22,396 nt of DNA from UTCHB3 sp964431385 (lineage in GTDB: Bacteria > Bacteroidota > Ignavibacteria > Ignavibacteriales > Ignavibacteriaceae), in contig CAYSJM010000054.1 in NCBI GenBank assembly GCA_964431385.1, positions 1 through 22,396 of the forward strand, read 5' to 3'. The translations under genes were made by a program, and so were the position numbers. Position 1 is the first letter of the stretch. Each line of letters opens with the position of its first letter. Positions 1-7,458 of this stretch are shown piece by piece. Below the pieces are notes generated by a model that worked only from the letters and a program-made list of their open reading frames with translations, was not told where the DNA came from and searched no databases.

Positions 1-97
1 AGCCCTTCAGGGCGACATATGTGTAGAATATAGCGACAACTTTTACACATTCCTCCCCCCACCTTTACAAGGAGGGGGCAGGGGGGGCGGTGGAGGA
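1..97. repeat. REP-like GC-rich inverted repeats
   Basis: Two short hairpin-forming elements sit side by side downstream of the leftward acyl-CoA synthetase gene. The first is GCCCT-TC-AGGGC at 2-13. The second, at about 55-78, pairs a C-run followed by ACCTT with AAGG-A-GGGGG across a loop of about four bases. A run of seven Gs at 81-87 and further GG pairs follow, so the G-rich strand could also form a G-quadruplex. Base composition differs sharply from the AT-rich surroundings and nothing here codes for protein. The arrangement resembles interspersed REP-type elements found between genes in many bacteria. Only one copy is visible in this window, so the repeat status is inferred. The hairpin lacks a T-tract after it on the minus strand, so it is not a convincing intrinsic terminator. 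Confidence 0.45.
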
Positions 98-113
98 GCC
101 AACAACTCCAACA

Positions 114-1823
114 CTAATCATTCTTAACCAAATACCTCTTAATCTTCTGCGTGGTGGTTTTCTCGAATTCCTTTTCACGGATATAGTACTTCTTAATCTG
201 TTTGTAGGAGGCCAAATGTTTGTTGGTTTCCTTCACAATACCCGCAACTATCGAGTCCATCATCGAATCATCGATTTTCACTCCATTCTTGTCAGAATAT
301 TCAATCAAGGTTTCGGCATTTAGAACTACCTGAACAGCGATTATCTCAGTATGTTTTGCATCTTGTTCGCCAAAGACAAACGATTCTAAAATCAGAGGAC
401 TTCTATTGATGATATCTTCAATCTCCTCCGGGAACACATTTTTACCGTTACTTGCAATTATAACATTCTTTTTTCTGCCACGAATATGGAGAAAACCATC
501 CGAATCGATGAACCCCAGATCACCAGTTCTGAAATATCCATCCACAAATGCTTCTGCAGTCAGAGTCGGATTTTTGTAATAGCCGAGCATCACATTGCCA
601 CCCTTCACAAAAACTTCACCAACTCCTTCAGAATCAGGATCGACAATTTTGATATCCACTCCGGGGAGGGGGAGACCGGCAGCGTCATCTTTAAAAGCCA
701 TTAATCTGTTCAAAGCAACAATTGGAGCTGTTTCGGTTAATCCATAACCCTGAACGAATGTGAATCCAAAATCCCGTAGTCCTTTTGCCACTTCAGGGTC
801 AGGAGCTGCACCCCCAGCAATGAAAATACGAACATGACCACCAAATCTTGCATGTAGTTCTTTAAAGACTTTAGTTTTAATCTCTTTTAACCCGATTGAT
901 TGTAAAAATCCGGTAACCTTTACAAGAGGTGGTACAATTTTGGATTTAACTTTATCCTCTTTTATCGACTTTGAAATCCTTTTGAACATTTTATCAAAAA
1001 GAAGTGGTACGCCAAGCAGTACAGTGGCTTTCACAACTTGCAAATCATCCACAATCGTTTTTAACGATCGGGCAAAATGAACTGAAGCACCGGAATAGAG
1101 TGGACACAACATCCCGCAAGTGCATTCATAGGTATGATGAATTGGCAAAACCGAAAGAAATTTATCCTCGGGGTAGATGAACATCATGCTCGTCATGCTA
1201 ACCAGATTTACTGCAATATTTTTTTGTGAGAGCATTACTCCCTTGGCTCTACCGAGTGAACCGGAAGTAAAAATAATCTCTGCCATTTCTTCGTTATCTA
1301 TTTTAGGAAGTGCCGTTACGCTTGCGGATGTGGTTGAATTTATCAGTTTTGACATCGAGAGAACATCTCCATCATCGTCTGTTAAATCCATATTTATTTT
1401 TAATTTGAGTTTTTTAATTGCTGCAGCTTCTTCATTCATCAGATTGCTGAATCCTTTTGAGAAGACTATGGCTTCAGTTTCACTTTCATATATAATATTT
1501 AGAATCTCGTTTGAGGTCAAATTTCTATCGATTGGTACGATCACAAAATTGAATGTCATCGCAGTAAGGTAGGTAACACTCCACTGAACACGATTTTCTG
1601 AGATTACGGCTATATGAGTCCGTTCTTTAAGCCCCAGATTTTGAAGTCCGGTGCCAAACTTCATTATGCAGTCAAGCAAACCGTCAAATGTGAGCTTTTG
1701 TATCGGGGTGTTGTTTAAGTCCTCGAGTGCCAATTTCCCTGCATATTTTTTACTGTTTAACAGCACCATTTCCTGAAGATTTGAAATTTGTGGTACATCA
1801 TACAGTTTGTGTTTAAGATCCAT
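114..1823 (-). CDS. AMP-forming long-chain acyl-CoA synthetase
   Basis: This 569-residue protein belongs to the ANL adenylating superfamily. It is expected to activate a fatty acid with ATP to an acyl-adenylate and then transfer it to CoA, in the cytosol or at the inner membrane face. Visible motifs are the phosphate-binding loop TSGSLGRAKG (residues 186-195), the GYGLTETAP motif in the middle of the protein, and YFRTGDLGFID followed by the hinge region and C-terminal lid domain. The length fits bacterial FadD-type enzymes. The ATG at 1821-1823 opens the frame and the TAG at 114-116 closes it. The gene is divergent from an Rrf2-type regulator with 188 bp between them. Substrate chain length cannot be read from the sequence. 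A role in fatty-acid degradation or in lipid remodelling is equally possible. Confidence 0.9.
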   Translation of the reverse strand: MDLKHKLYDVPQISNLQEMVLLNSKKYAGKLALEDLNNTPIQKLTFDGLLDCIMKFGTGLQNLGLKERTHIAVISENRVQWSVTYLTAMTFNFVIVPIDRNLTSNEILNIIYESETEAIVFSKGFSNLMNEEAAAIKKLKLKINMDLTDDDGDVLSMSKLINSTTSASVTALPKIDNEEMAEIIFTSGSLGRAKGVMLSQKNIAVNLVSMTSMMFIYPEDKFLSVLPIHHTYECTCGMLCPLYSGASVHFARSLKTIVDDLQVVKATVLLGVPLLFDKMFKRISKSIKEDKVKSKIVPPLVKVTGFLQSIGLKEIKTKVFKELHARFGGHVRIFIAGGAAPDPEVAKGLRDFGFTFVQGYGLTETAPIVALNRLMAFKDDAAGLPLPGVDIKIVDPDSEGVGEVFVKGGNVMLGYYKNPTLTAEAFVDGYFRTGDLGFIDSDGFLHIRGRKKNVIIASNGKNVFPEEIEDIINRSPLILESFVFGEQDAKHTEIIAVQVVLNAETLIEYSDKNGVKIDDSMMDSIVAGIVKETNKHLASYKQIKKYYIREKEFEKTTTQKIKRYLVKND

Positions 1824-1837
1824 TATTTCCTCAAAAA

Positions 1838-1856
1838 TCTTGTTTTAATAACAAGA
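1838..1856. promoter_or_regulatory. Inverted repeat upstream of acyl-CoA synthetase
   Basis: A perfect inverted repeat with 7-nt arms and a 5-nt spacer (TCTTGTT-ttaat-AACAAGA) lies 14 bp before the acyl-CoA synthetase start codon, in its presumed 5' leader. The position suits a repressor operator or a short RNA hairpin. The protein that would bind it is unknown; the adjacent Rrf2-type regulator is one candidate. Confidence 0.4.
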
Positions 1857-1891
1857 AACTTAATTAATATTTCTATATTTATTGTGGAATG

Positions 1892-1899
1892 CAAAATTA
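1892..1899 (-). promoter_or_regulatory. Possible -7 element for acyl-CoA synthetase
   Basis: On the minus strand this reads TAATTTTG, which matches the Bacteroidota -7 consensus TAnnTTTG. It would place the transcription start near 1885 and give a leader of about 60 nt that contains the inverted repeat at 1838-1856. No good TTG-type -33 element is seen at the expected distance, so the call is weak. Confidence 0.25.
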
Positions 1900-1934
1900 T
1901 TTTATTCGATTTTATGAACCGATTGATTCTTTTT

Positions 1935-1962
1935 TTGAATTATGCGTCATAATAGTTATTTT
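1935..1962 (+). promoter_or_regulatory. Candidate Rrf2 promoter with embedded operator
   Basis: TTGAAT (1935-1940) and TATTTT (1957-1962) are separated by 16 bp and could act as -35 and -10 for the regulator gene at 2012. A perfect inverted repeat, ATTATG-cgt-CATAAT (1939-1953), occupies the spacer. This is a classical site for a repressor that blocks RNA polymerase, and it would suit autoregulation by the Rrf2 protein. The inverted repeat is seen directly; promoter activity and the binding protein are inferred. Confidence 0.4.
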
Positions 1963-2011
1963 AAACGGTATTTTTTATCTGATTTATCATCTTAGTCGGG
2001 ATTTCTAATCA

Positions 2012-2443
2012 ATGACCGTAATATTCTCGAAAAAGTGTGAGCTTGGTTTACAAGCCGTATTATATTTATCAACTCTGGAAAAAGATCAACGCGTTAGTGC
2101 GGGGTTAGTGGCGGAAAAGCTTAAAGTGCCGAAAGAATTTGTCTCGAAAGTGATGCAAATATTAACTGATTCGGGAATTGTAGCTTCAAAAAAAGGGAAA
2201 AACGGGGGATTTTACCTCGGTAAAAAGCCATCAGAGGTGAAATTGATTGATATTGTGATCGTTTTGGATGGTCCCGAAGTTTTTAACTCTTGTATTCTTG
2301 GGTTTCCAGGATGTTCTGTCTCCACTCCCTGCCCTATGCATCATGAATGGGGCAAAATCAGAAATATGGCATTTACGATGTTAAACTCCGAAACCTTGGA
2401 AACGATGAAAACAAAGGCGATTGATAAAATCGAATCTCTCTGA
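2012..2443 (+). CDS. Rrf2-family Fe-S type transcriptional regulator
   Basis: This is a 143-residue winged-helix DNA-binding protein of the Rrf2 family (IscR, NsrR, RsrR relatives). The N-terminal half carries the helix-turn-helix with the family pattern LGLQAVLYL, then VSAGLVAEKLKVPKEFVSKVMQ and the wing around KNGGFYLGKKP. Three cysteines, C94, C101 and C107, are followed by H110 and H111. The arrangement C-x6-C-x5-C-x2-H resembles the cluster-binding loop of IscR, which has C-x5-C-x5-C. A [2Fe-2S] or [4Fe-4S] cluster that senses redox state, NO or iron is therefore likely. No isc or suf genes are nearby; the divergent neighbour is an acyl-CoA synthetase. The gene ends 7 bp before a convergent SGNH hydrolase gene. 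The actual signal and regulon are unknown. Confidence 0.88.
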   Translation: MTVIFSKKCELGLQAVLYLSTLEKDQRVSAGLVAEKLKVPKEFVSKVMQILTDSGIVASKKGKNGGFYLGKKPSEVKLIDIVIVLDGPEVFNSCILGFPGCSVSTPCPMHHEWGKIRNMAFTMLNSETLETMKTKAIDKIESL

Positions 2444-2450
2444 TCCCGAT

Positions 2451-3536
2451 TTAATCTTTCTTCCTGTAAACATCAATTATTGCTTTCGCAAGAAATTTGG
2501 CTGCTATTTCTTGTCCTTTTGGCGTCAAGTGAATATAGTCAGAGATTGCGAGGTTGGCTTTCACCCAATAAGGCATGATGGTATCCCCACCAATCACCTC
2601 ACTCATATCCCAGTAACTCAGCCCCTCTTTTTGTGAAAGAGCGGCAATTCCTTCTTTTAAAACCTTGATATTTTTGTTTGGTCCGTAACCTTTGCTACCG
2701 TATGAGTAGAAAGTTAGTGGCGAAACGAGAAGAAATGACGCATCAGGAACTGCTTTTTTTATCCTGTTATACAAATTGCCATATTCAACATTAAAATAAC
2801 TCAGATTAAAGTTTGGACCGGCACAATCATTTGTTCCGAGATAGATAATAACCAAATCAGGATTTACGGCTTCAAGGAATGGGAAAACATGATTCAGCTC
2901 TGTGTTATAAGTTCTTATTGAAGCCGCAACTCGCCCAAAATAAGTGGTTATAACCCCTTTCTCCGTTAAATTTATTATTCCTTTTGTCGATTTTTGAGGA
3001 ACATTTGACTTGCTCCCTAAGTAAAAACTCTCGACGGGGGAAGGAAAAGTGACCTTCAAATTTCTTCCCTTTTTTGGATTCACCGTTGTGAACGGAATTG
3101 CTTTAGATGAGACATCCTTCACTTCGATACTGCTTGAGTCAGCAAGTGAAAGAAGTTCAAATCCGGTTATCGATTGTGACTCTTTTTTGATCAATAGTGG
3201 TTGGTATGGAAGAAGTGTGGGAAATTCATTCTTAAGTGAAAGATTTATTTTTCCACCATCTCCAAATTCAGAAATGAGAACTTCCTCAAGGTATTTGGCA
3301 AAATCGCCCGAAGCAGTGTAGGAATCGCCAACTATAAATATCTTAAGAATCTTTTCTGATGAAGAATCTGAAAAGGTTGAAATTAATTTATTTTGAAGGG
3401 ATTTTGAATTGTTGATAACATTGAGATCAGGTCTCAAAAATGGATATTCACTATTTGAGCTTTGCGGAAGAAGAGTGACCGGATTTATCAACAATAAAAA
3501 AAAGAGCACTAAAAAAGGATGTTTTCTCAATTTCAT
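2451..3536 (-). CDS. Exported SGNH/GDSL hydrolase (paralog A)
   Basis: This 361-residue protein starts with a signal peptide: basic MKLRKH, a hydrophobic stretch to about residue 22, then a polar region. It continues as an SGNH-fold esterase. The nucleophile block is GDSY with S72, block III is GTND with N237, and the terminal block is DYIHLT with D333 and H336, so a complete catalytic set is present. It is probably periplasmic or outer-membrane facing. It shares two local patterns with the LysM-bearing paralog at 5263-7440: FPFLR-type residues before the nucleophile block, and GG...W...LA..D.IHLT.KG at the end. Together with the neighbouring MBOAT gene this suggests O-acetyl transfer or removal on a glycan. 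It is divergent from paralog B across 75 bp. The true substrate is not known. Confidence 0.85.
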   Translation of the reverse strand: MKLRKHPFLVLFFLLLINPVTLLPQSSNSEYPFLRPDLNVINNSKSLQNKLISTFSDSSSEKILKIFIVGDSYTASGDFAKYLEEVLISEFGDGGKINLSLKNEFPTLLPYQPLLIKKESQSITGFELLSLADSSSIEVKDVSSKAIPFTTVNPKKGRNLKVTFPSPVESFYLGSKSNVPQKSTKGIINLTEKGVITTYFGRVAASIRTYNTELNHVFPFLEAVNPDLVIIYLGTNDCAGPNFNLSYFNVEYGNLYNRIKKAVPDASFLLVSPLTFYSYGSKGYGPNKNIKVLKEGIAALSQKEGLSYWDMSEVIGGDTIMPYWVKANLAISDYIHLTPKGQEIAAKFLAKAIIDVYRKKD

Positions 3537-3552
3537 GTTACAGGGATATTTT

Positions 3553-3558
3553 ATTATA
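3553..3558 (-). promoter_or_regulatory. Possible -10 for SGNH paralog A
   Basis: On the minus strand this hexamer is a perfect TATAAT, 17 bp upstream of the paralog A start codon. No convincing -35 is found at 16-18 bp, and the leader would be only about 10 nt, so this is tentative. The short AT-rich gap must also hold the promoter for the rightward operon, for which no clear elements were recognised. Confidence 0.25.
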
Positions 3559-3611
3559 CCGCTTAAAAGGGCAAGTTTATTTAAATTTGAAGTTTGAATA
3601 TACGGAAAAAA

Positions 3612-5243
3612 ATGAATAAATATTCTCTTCAGATTCTCTTCAGCATCTTGATAGTAAACGGGATACTTCTCTCGTTTTCTTTAATCGGTCCGGAATTTAG
3701 TGTCCCTAATCCGTTCTCGGATGAGGCTTTGGTTATCAGTTTCCCTGATATCAAAGAAAGTTTGTTTAAATCTGCTGAACAAAAAAATGAGAATGCTGAA
3801 AACTTTCTAAGTAAATATGAATCGTCTGACGGAAATGTAACCCCTGATGCACAACCGGCATCAAAGGAGGATGAGCAAAATGGTTTTCTCATCAACCCCG
3901 AAAGAGATGGAAAAAAAGCTTTAGACGATTTTTTCAATTCTCTTAACAAAGAGAGTAAAAATAAAATTGTGAGAGTTGCACATTATGGCGATTCACAAAT
4001 CGAAGGGGATAGAATAACATCATATTTGAGAGAGAATTTTCAAAAAGAGTTTGGTGGCGAGGGGATAGGCTACGCACCCCTTGACGATATTACAGATAAT
4101 GTAAATTACTTTAGAAGCACTTCCGAGAATTGGGAAAGATTTAATGTCTTCAACAATGCTTACTCCTCAGGGAAGTACGCACTTTCGGGATTGGTTTTTA
4201 AGTACGGGAACGGTAAATCGAAAAAAGAAAACGATGATGCCGAACCGAAGGGGAAAAAGGATAAAAAGAAGAAAACAAAAGAGAAAAAGCAGGCCGAAGA
4301 ACCAAAAGAAGAGCAACTTGTTGACAGTTCAACCGTCTTAAACAAATACGGTGGAAGTGTTGCTTTTTTAGCTGACTCCTATTTTGCCTTTAAAAATGTG
4401 CTTATCCCGTCAACCAGGGACAAAACTGAAGTGGTGGCTGCACTTCGAGGTAGAGTTACTCTAAATTTTGTAAAAGATGCATCGTTCCGAAAAATTAAGA
4501 TTTTTTACGGCAGAGTTGGCGATGATTGTGAAGTCAGGCTTAGCGATCAAAAAACCGGAATGGAAATTTCAACAGTTCAACTCAATGAAGATTCACCTTT
4601 TGGGATGGCGTCTGTTGACTACAAAGGGTCCGGCAGCACCATCAGATTTGATATCTCGAGTGGCAGAAATCCGGAAATATACGGATTTTTCTTCGACGGT
4701 GATAAAGGCGTTCAAGTTGATAATTTTGCTATTCGTGGACATTCGGGCGATGGTCTCCTAAAGATCGATAAAGATTTTTTATCGACACAATATGAAGATT
4801 TGAATGTAAAACTTATTATCTTGCAGTTCGGTATGAATATTATGCCGACAATTCATAAAGAGAAAGATCTTAAGAGAGTTCGAGATTATTACAACAGACT
4901 TTATGCCGGAATAAGAGAGAGAGCAAAAAATGCTTCTGTCCTCGTCGTGGGTCCGGGTGACATGGGTGTAATTCGTCGCGGTAGCTCGGTTTCGCATCCT
5001 TTTATTGGCGAAGTTGTTAAAATAATGAAAGAATGTGCGTTAGAGAATGGCTGTGCGTTCTGGAACACTTATGAATTAATGGGGGGTGAAAACTCGATCT
5101 CTGCATGGGCTCAAAAAGGCTACGCAGCAAGAGACGGGCATTTTATCAACAAGGGGCAAAAAATTATTGCAGCCGAATTATTTAAAGGCATTAATGACGC
5201 ATACAAGCAGTATTTAGACAGAAACAATTCAAATAACCGTTAA
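3612..5243 (+). CDS. Exported SGNH-like protein (paralog B), altered active site
   Basis: The ATG at 3612 gives 543 residues with a clean N-terminal signal or anchor segment (MNKYSLQILFSILIV...). An in-frame TTG at 3594 would add six residues but has no ribosome-binding site. The nucleophile block YGDSQIEGD is intact (S128), and block III reads FGMN with N409 but lacks the Asp seen after Asn in its paralogs. The terminal block reads RDGHF, so the acid and base are D508 and H510 spaced D-x-H instead of the usual D-x-x-H. A Lys/Glu-rich charged stretch, probably a disordered linker or loop, lies at roughly residues 200-240. It is the first gene of a rightward run and ends 19 bp before paralog C. 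A D-x-H spacing also occurs in alginate-acetylation proteins such as AlgX, so it may be an acyltransferase and not a plain esterase. The function is inferred. Confidence 0.8.
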   Translation: MNKYSLQILFSILIVNGILLSFSLIGPEFSVPNPFSDEALVISFPDIKESLFKSAEQKNENAENFLSKYESSDGNVTPDAQPASKEDEQNGFLINPERDGKKALDDFFNSLNKESKNKIVRVAHYGDSQIEGDRITSYLRENFQKEFGGEGIGYAPLDDITDNVNYFRSTSENWERFNVFNNAYSSGKYALSGLVFKYGNGKSKKENDDAEPKGKKDKKKKTKEKKQAEEPKEEQLVDSSTVLNKYGGSVAFLADSYFAFKNVLIPSTRDKTEVVAALRGRVTLNFVKDASFRKIKIFYGRVGDDCEVRLSDQKTGMEISTVQLNEDSPFGMASVDYKGSGSTIRFDISSGRNPEIYGFFFDGDKGVQVDNFAIRGHSGDGLLKIDKDFLSTQYEDLNVKLIILQFGMNIMPTIHKEKDLKRVRDYYNRLYAGIRERAKNASVLVVGPGDMGVIRRGSSVSHPFIGEVVKIMKECALENGCAFWNTYELMGGENSISAWAQKGYAARDGHFINKGQKIIAAELFKGINDAYKQYLDRNNSNNR

Positions 5244-5262
5244 AATTAGAACGGATGGCAAC

Positions 5263-7440
5263 ATGATCGAACAGTTACAACATCTTATCGGAGCAATGAA
5301 TAAAGGCAAAACGCTTTTGTTGATTGCTTCGTTAGGCAGTCTGGGAGCTCTTTCAGCCGGTTCATTTCACATTAATATGAACCATTTTCAGAGTTATACC
5401 CCCCCCGATTCCATTATCACTCAGGTACAGGATTCTTCCAACAACCAGCCTGTGGAATCTGTTACAAATTCAGAGAATTCTGCTGAACAACAGGGTTCTA
5501 CAAGATTGGGAAATTTCCCTTTCTTAAGAACAAATCAGAATTTTATTGAATGGAAAAACAGTGAAACAGCTCAAAAATTCTTTACAAAATTTGCCAATGC
5601 AAAACAGAAGAAGTTCAGAGTTCTACATATTGGCGATTCTCACTTGCAAGCCGATATCTACACCGGTTATGTAAGGGAAGAACTCCAAAAACTTTACGGA
5701 ATTGGTGGTAGAGGACTCGTTTTCCCTTACTCCGCAGCAAAAACACACTCTGCTTACGATTATTTTACTTATTCGAAGGGGAGCTGGTCGTACTCTAAAA
5801 ATACTGAAGCAAACCCTACCCTTGACCTCGGTGTGACCGGTTATTCTATCCGTACCACTGATCCAAACGCCAATTTTAAGCTGGTTTTTTCGAAGACCAT
5901 TCAAAAAGCGTCAGGCAATATTATCAAAATTTTCTCGAAAACGGGTGAATCAGTCTTTGATCTTGTCCTTAATATTAAAGGATTAAGCGAACCGATTATC
6001 GTTAAAGCTGACTCAAAAGGTGCTCCTTATATTTCGGTTCCTGTTAATTCAGATTGTGAAAGCATCGAAGTTACCTTTAAAAAATCTTCAGAATTGCAAA
6101 CCGAATTTGTACTTTACGGAATTCTCATCGAAGCTGATACTGAAAGTGGAGTTCTTTATGCAAGCACGGGTGTAAATGGTGCCGGACTTGGTAGTATAGT
6201 GAGAACCTCAAGATTTGAAGAAGAAGTGAAAGCGATTGCACCCGATTTATTCGTTCTCGACCTTGGAATAAACGATTTTTTTGGTGGTGGTTTTAACAGT
6301 ACCACTACAAAAGAGAATCTTTTAACAATTATCCAAAAAGTTAAAAAGTCGGCTCCTAATGCAACTATAATGTTGATGAATGTTCAGGATGCTTTTAATA
6401 AACGAACCAATGTTTCTGCGTGTCTCGATTTTGCGAAATTGGTTTCTGATGTGGCTTTTGAAAACGATTGCCTCTTTTACGACATTTACAATGTGAGTGG
6501 CGGTAAAAACTCGATGCTCAACTGGCGTTCAAATTACCTGGCGAATGTTGATCAAATTCATCTCACTTCAAAAGGTTACAATCTTAAAGGTGAGCTTTTT
6601 ATATCTGCAATTCAAAACTCTCTTAACAAGTTCGTTTCCGGAGAATCATCTTTGGTTGTTTCAAACAAACAACTTGAGAGCCAGGTACCCGAAGGACTCG
6701 CGATTTATGTTGATAATAATGAGAGTCAGAGCGTTTCTGCTGCTAACACTACAGTGATAAATGGTGTCTCTTCAGCCGGCACTTTGAAAGATGACAAAGG
6801 CGATTATAAGCTTCATAAAGTACTCGGTGGTGAATCGATTCGCTCGATTGCAAAACTCTATAATGTTGAAATAAGTGATATCAGATCATGGAACGATTTT
6901 TATGGGGCTTTGTCGATTAATCAGGATTTGAAGATTTATGTTAAAAAGGCAAAAACCACACCAACGGTTACTGCCCGTGTTACTCCTCCCACTACTACAC
7001 CAAAAGGGAGTTATTCAGCACGAAACACTTATTACGGAAATAATTACAGTTATAACGCAAAGCCAAAATACACGCCACCTGTGACAAATTATAGCGTGCG
7101 AAATGGTGATACCTGGTTTGCCATATCACAGAGAACAGGTATTCCTGTCAATCAGTTAAAGGCTGCAAACGGGTCGAAAGGCGATATCATTCAACCGGGG
7201 CAAAAGATTAAAGTTCCGGCAAAAACCACTTATACCGCCCCAAATACCAAGGCAAAATACGGTACCAAGTATAATACCAATAAAACTACAAAAAAGACCA
7301 CCGTAAACCAGGGCAACACTAAAACAAAGCCAAAAGCGACGACTAAAACCGGTACTCAACCGACTAAAACAAAGCCAAAAGCTACTACTAAAACACCGAC
7401 GACAAATAAAACAAATCAAAAACCTGTTAAAAAGAAGTAA
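5263..7440 (+). CDS. SGNH hydrolase with two LysM domains (paralog C)
   Basis: This 725-residue exported protein has an N-terminal hydrophobic segment (residues about 17-34). The SGNH domain carries GDSH (S126), LGIND (N337) and DQIHLT (D430, H433), a complete catalytic set. Two LysM-type peptidoglycan or chitin-binding domains follow: about 515-558, beginning YKLHKVLGGESI, and about 610-652, beginning YSVRNGDTWF. The last 70 residues are Lys/Thr-rich and contain a 15-residue repeat. The LysM domains should hold the enzyme on peptidoglycan, so the substrate could be O-acetylated peptidoglycan or a wall-linked glycan. The ATG at 5263 has a GGA seven bases upstream. An in-frame ATG at 5296 is a possible alternative start that would leave a shorter signal peptide. 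The gene sits 19 bp after paralog B and 18 bp before the MBOAT gene, consistent with one operon. Confidence 0.87.
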   Translation: MIEQLQHLIGAMNKGKTLLLIASLGSLGALSAGSFHINMNHFQSYTPPDSIITQVQDSSNNQPVESVTNSENSAEQQGSTRLGNFPFLRTNQNFIEWKNSETAQKFFTKFANAKQKKFRVLHIGDSHLQADIYTGYVREELQKLYGIGGRGLVFPYSAAKTHSAYDYFTYSKGSWSYSKNTEANPTLDLGVTGYSIRTTDPNANFKLVFSKTIQKASGNIIKIFSKTGESVFDLVLNIKGLSEPIIVKADSKGAPYISVPVNSDCESIEVTFKKSSELQTEFVLYGILIEADTESGVLYASTGVNGAGLGSIVRTSRFEEEVKAIAPDLFVLDLGINDFFGGGFNSTTTKENLLTIIQKVKKSAPNATIMLMNVQDAFNKRTNVSACLDFAKLVSDVAFENDCLFYDIYNVSGGKNSMLNWRSNYLANVDQIHLTSKGYNLKGELFISAIQNSLNKFVSGESSLVVSNKQLESQVPEGLAIYVDNNESQSVSAANTTVINGVSSAGTLKDDKGDYKLHKVLGGESIRSIAKLYNVEISDIRSWNDFYGALSINQDLKIYVKKAKTTPTVTARVTPPTTTPKGSYSARNTYYGNNYSYNAKPKYTPPVTNYSVRNGDTWFAISQRTGIPVNQLKAANGSKGDIIQPGQKIKVPAKTTYTAPNTKAKYGTKYNTNKTTKKTTVNQGNTKTKPKATTKTGTQPTKTKPKATTKTPTTNKTNQKPVKKK
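7318..7407 (+). repeat. 45-nt tandem repeat, two units, in LysM-protein tail
   Basis: Two adjacent 45-nt units (7318-7362 and 7363-7407) begin with the same 20 bases and encode 15-residue units starting TKTKPKATTKT. The tail is strongly basic and low in complexity. Such tracts expand and contract easily and may bind anionic wall polymers or simply act as a flexible spacer. Confidence 0.8.
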
Positions 7441-7458
7441 AAAGGGAAGTATTCTTAT

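Noticed and set aside
1177..1572. 131-residue plus-strand frame inside the acyl-CoA synthetase gene
   Set aside because: It is a shadow of the real minus-strand gene with no domain or ribosome-binding site.
2427..2455. AAATCG...CGATTT stem at the Rrf2/SGNH convergent junction
   Set aside because: A 6-bp AT-rich stem with a 14-nt loop and no clear T-run is too weak to call a terminator.
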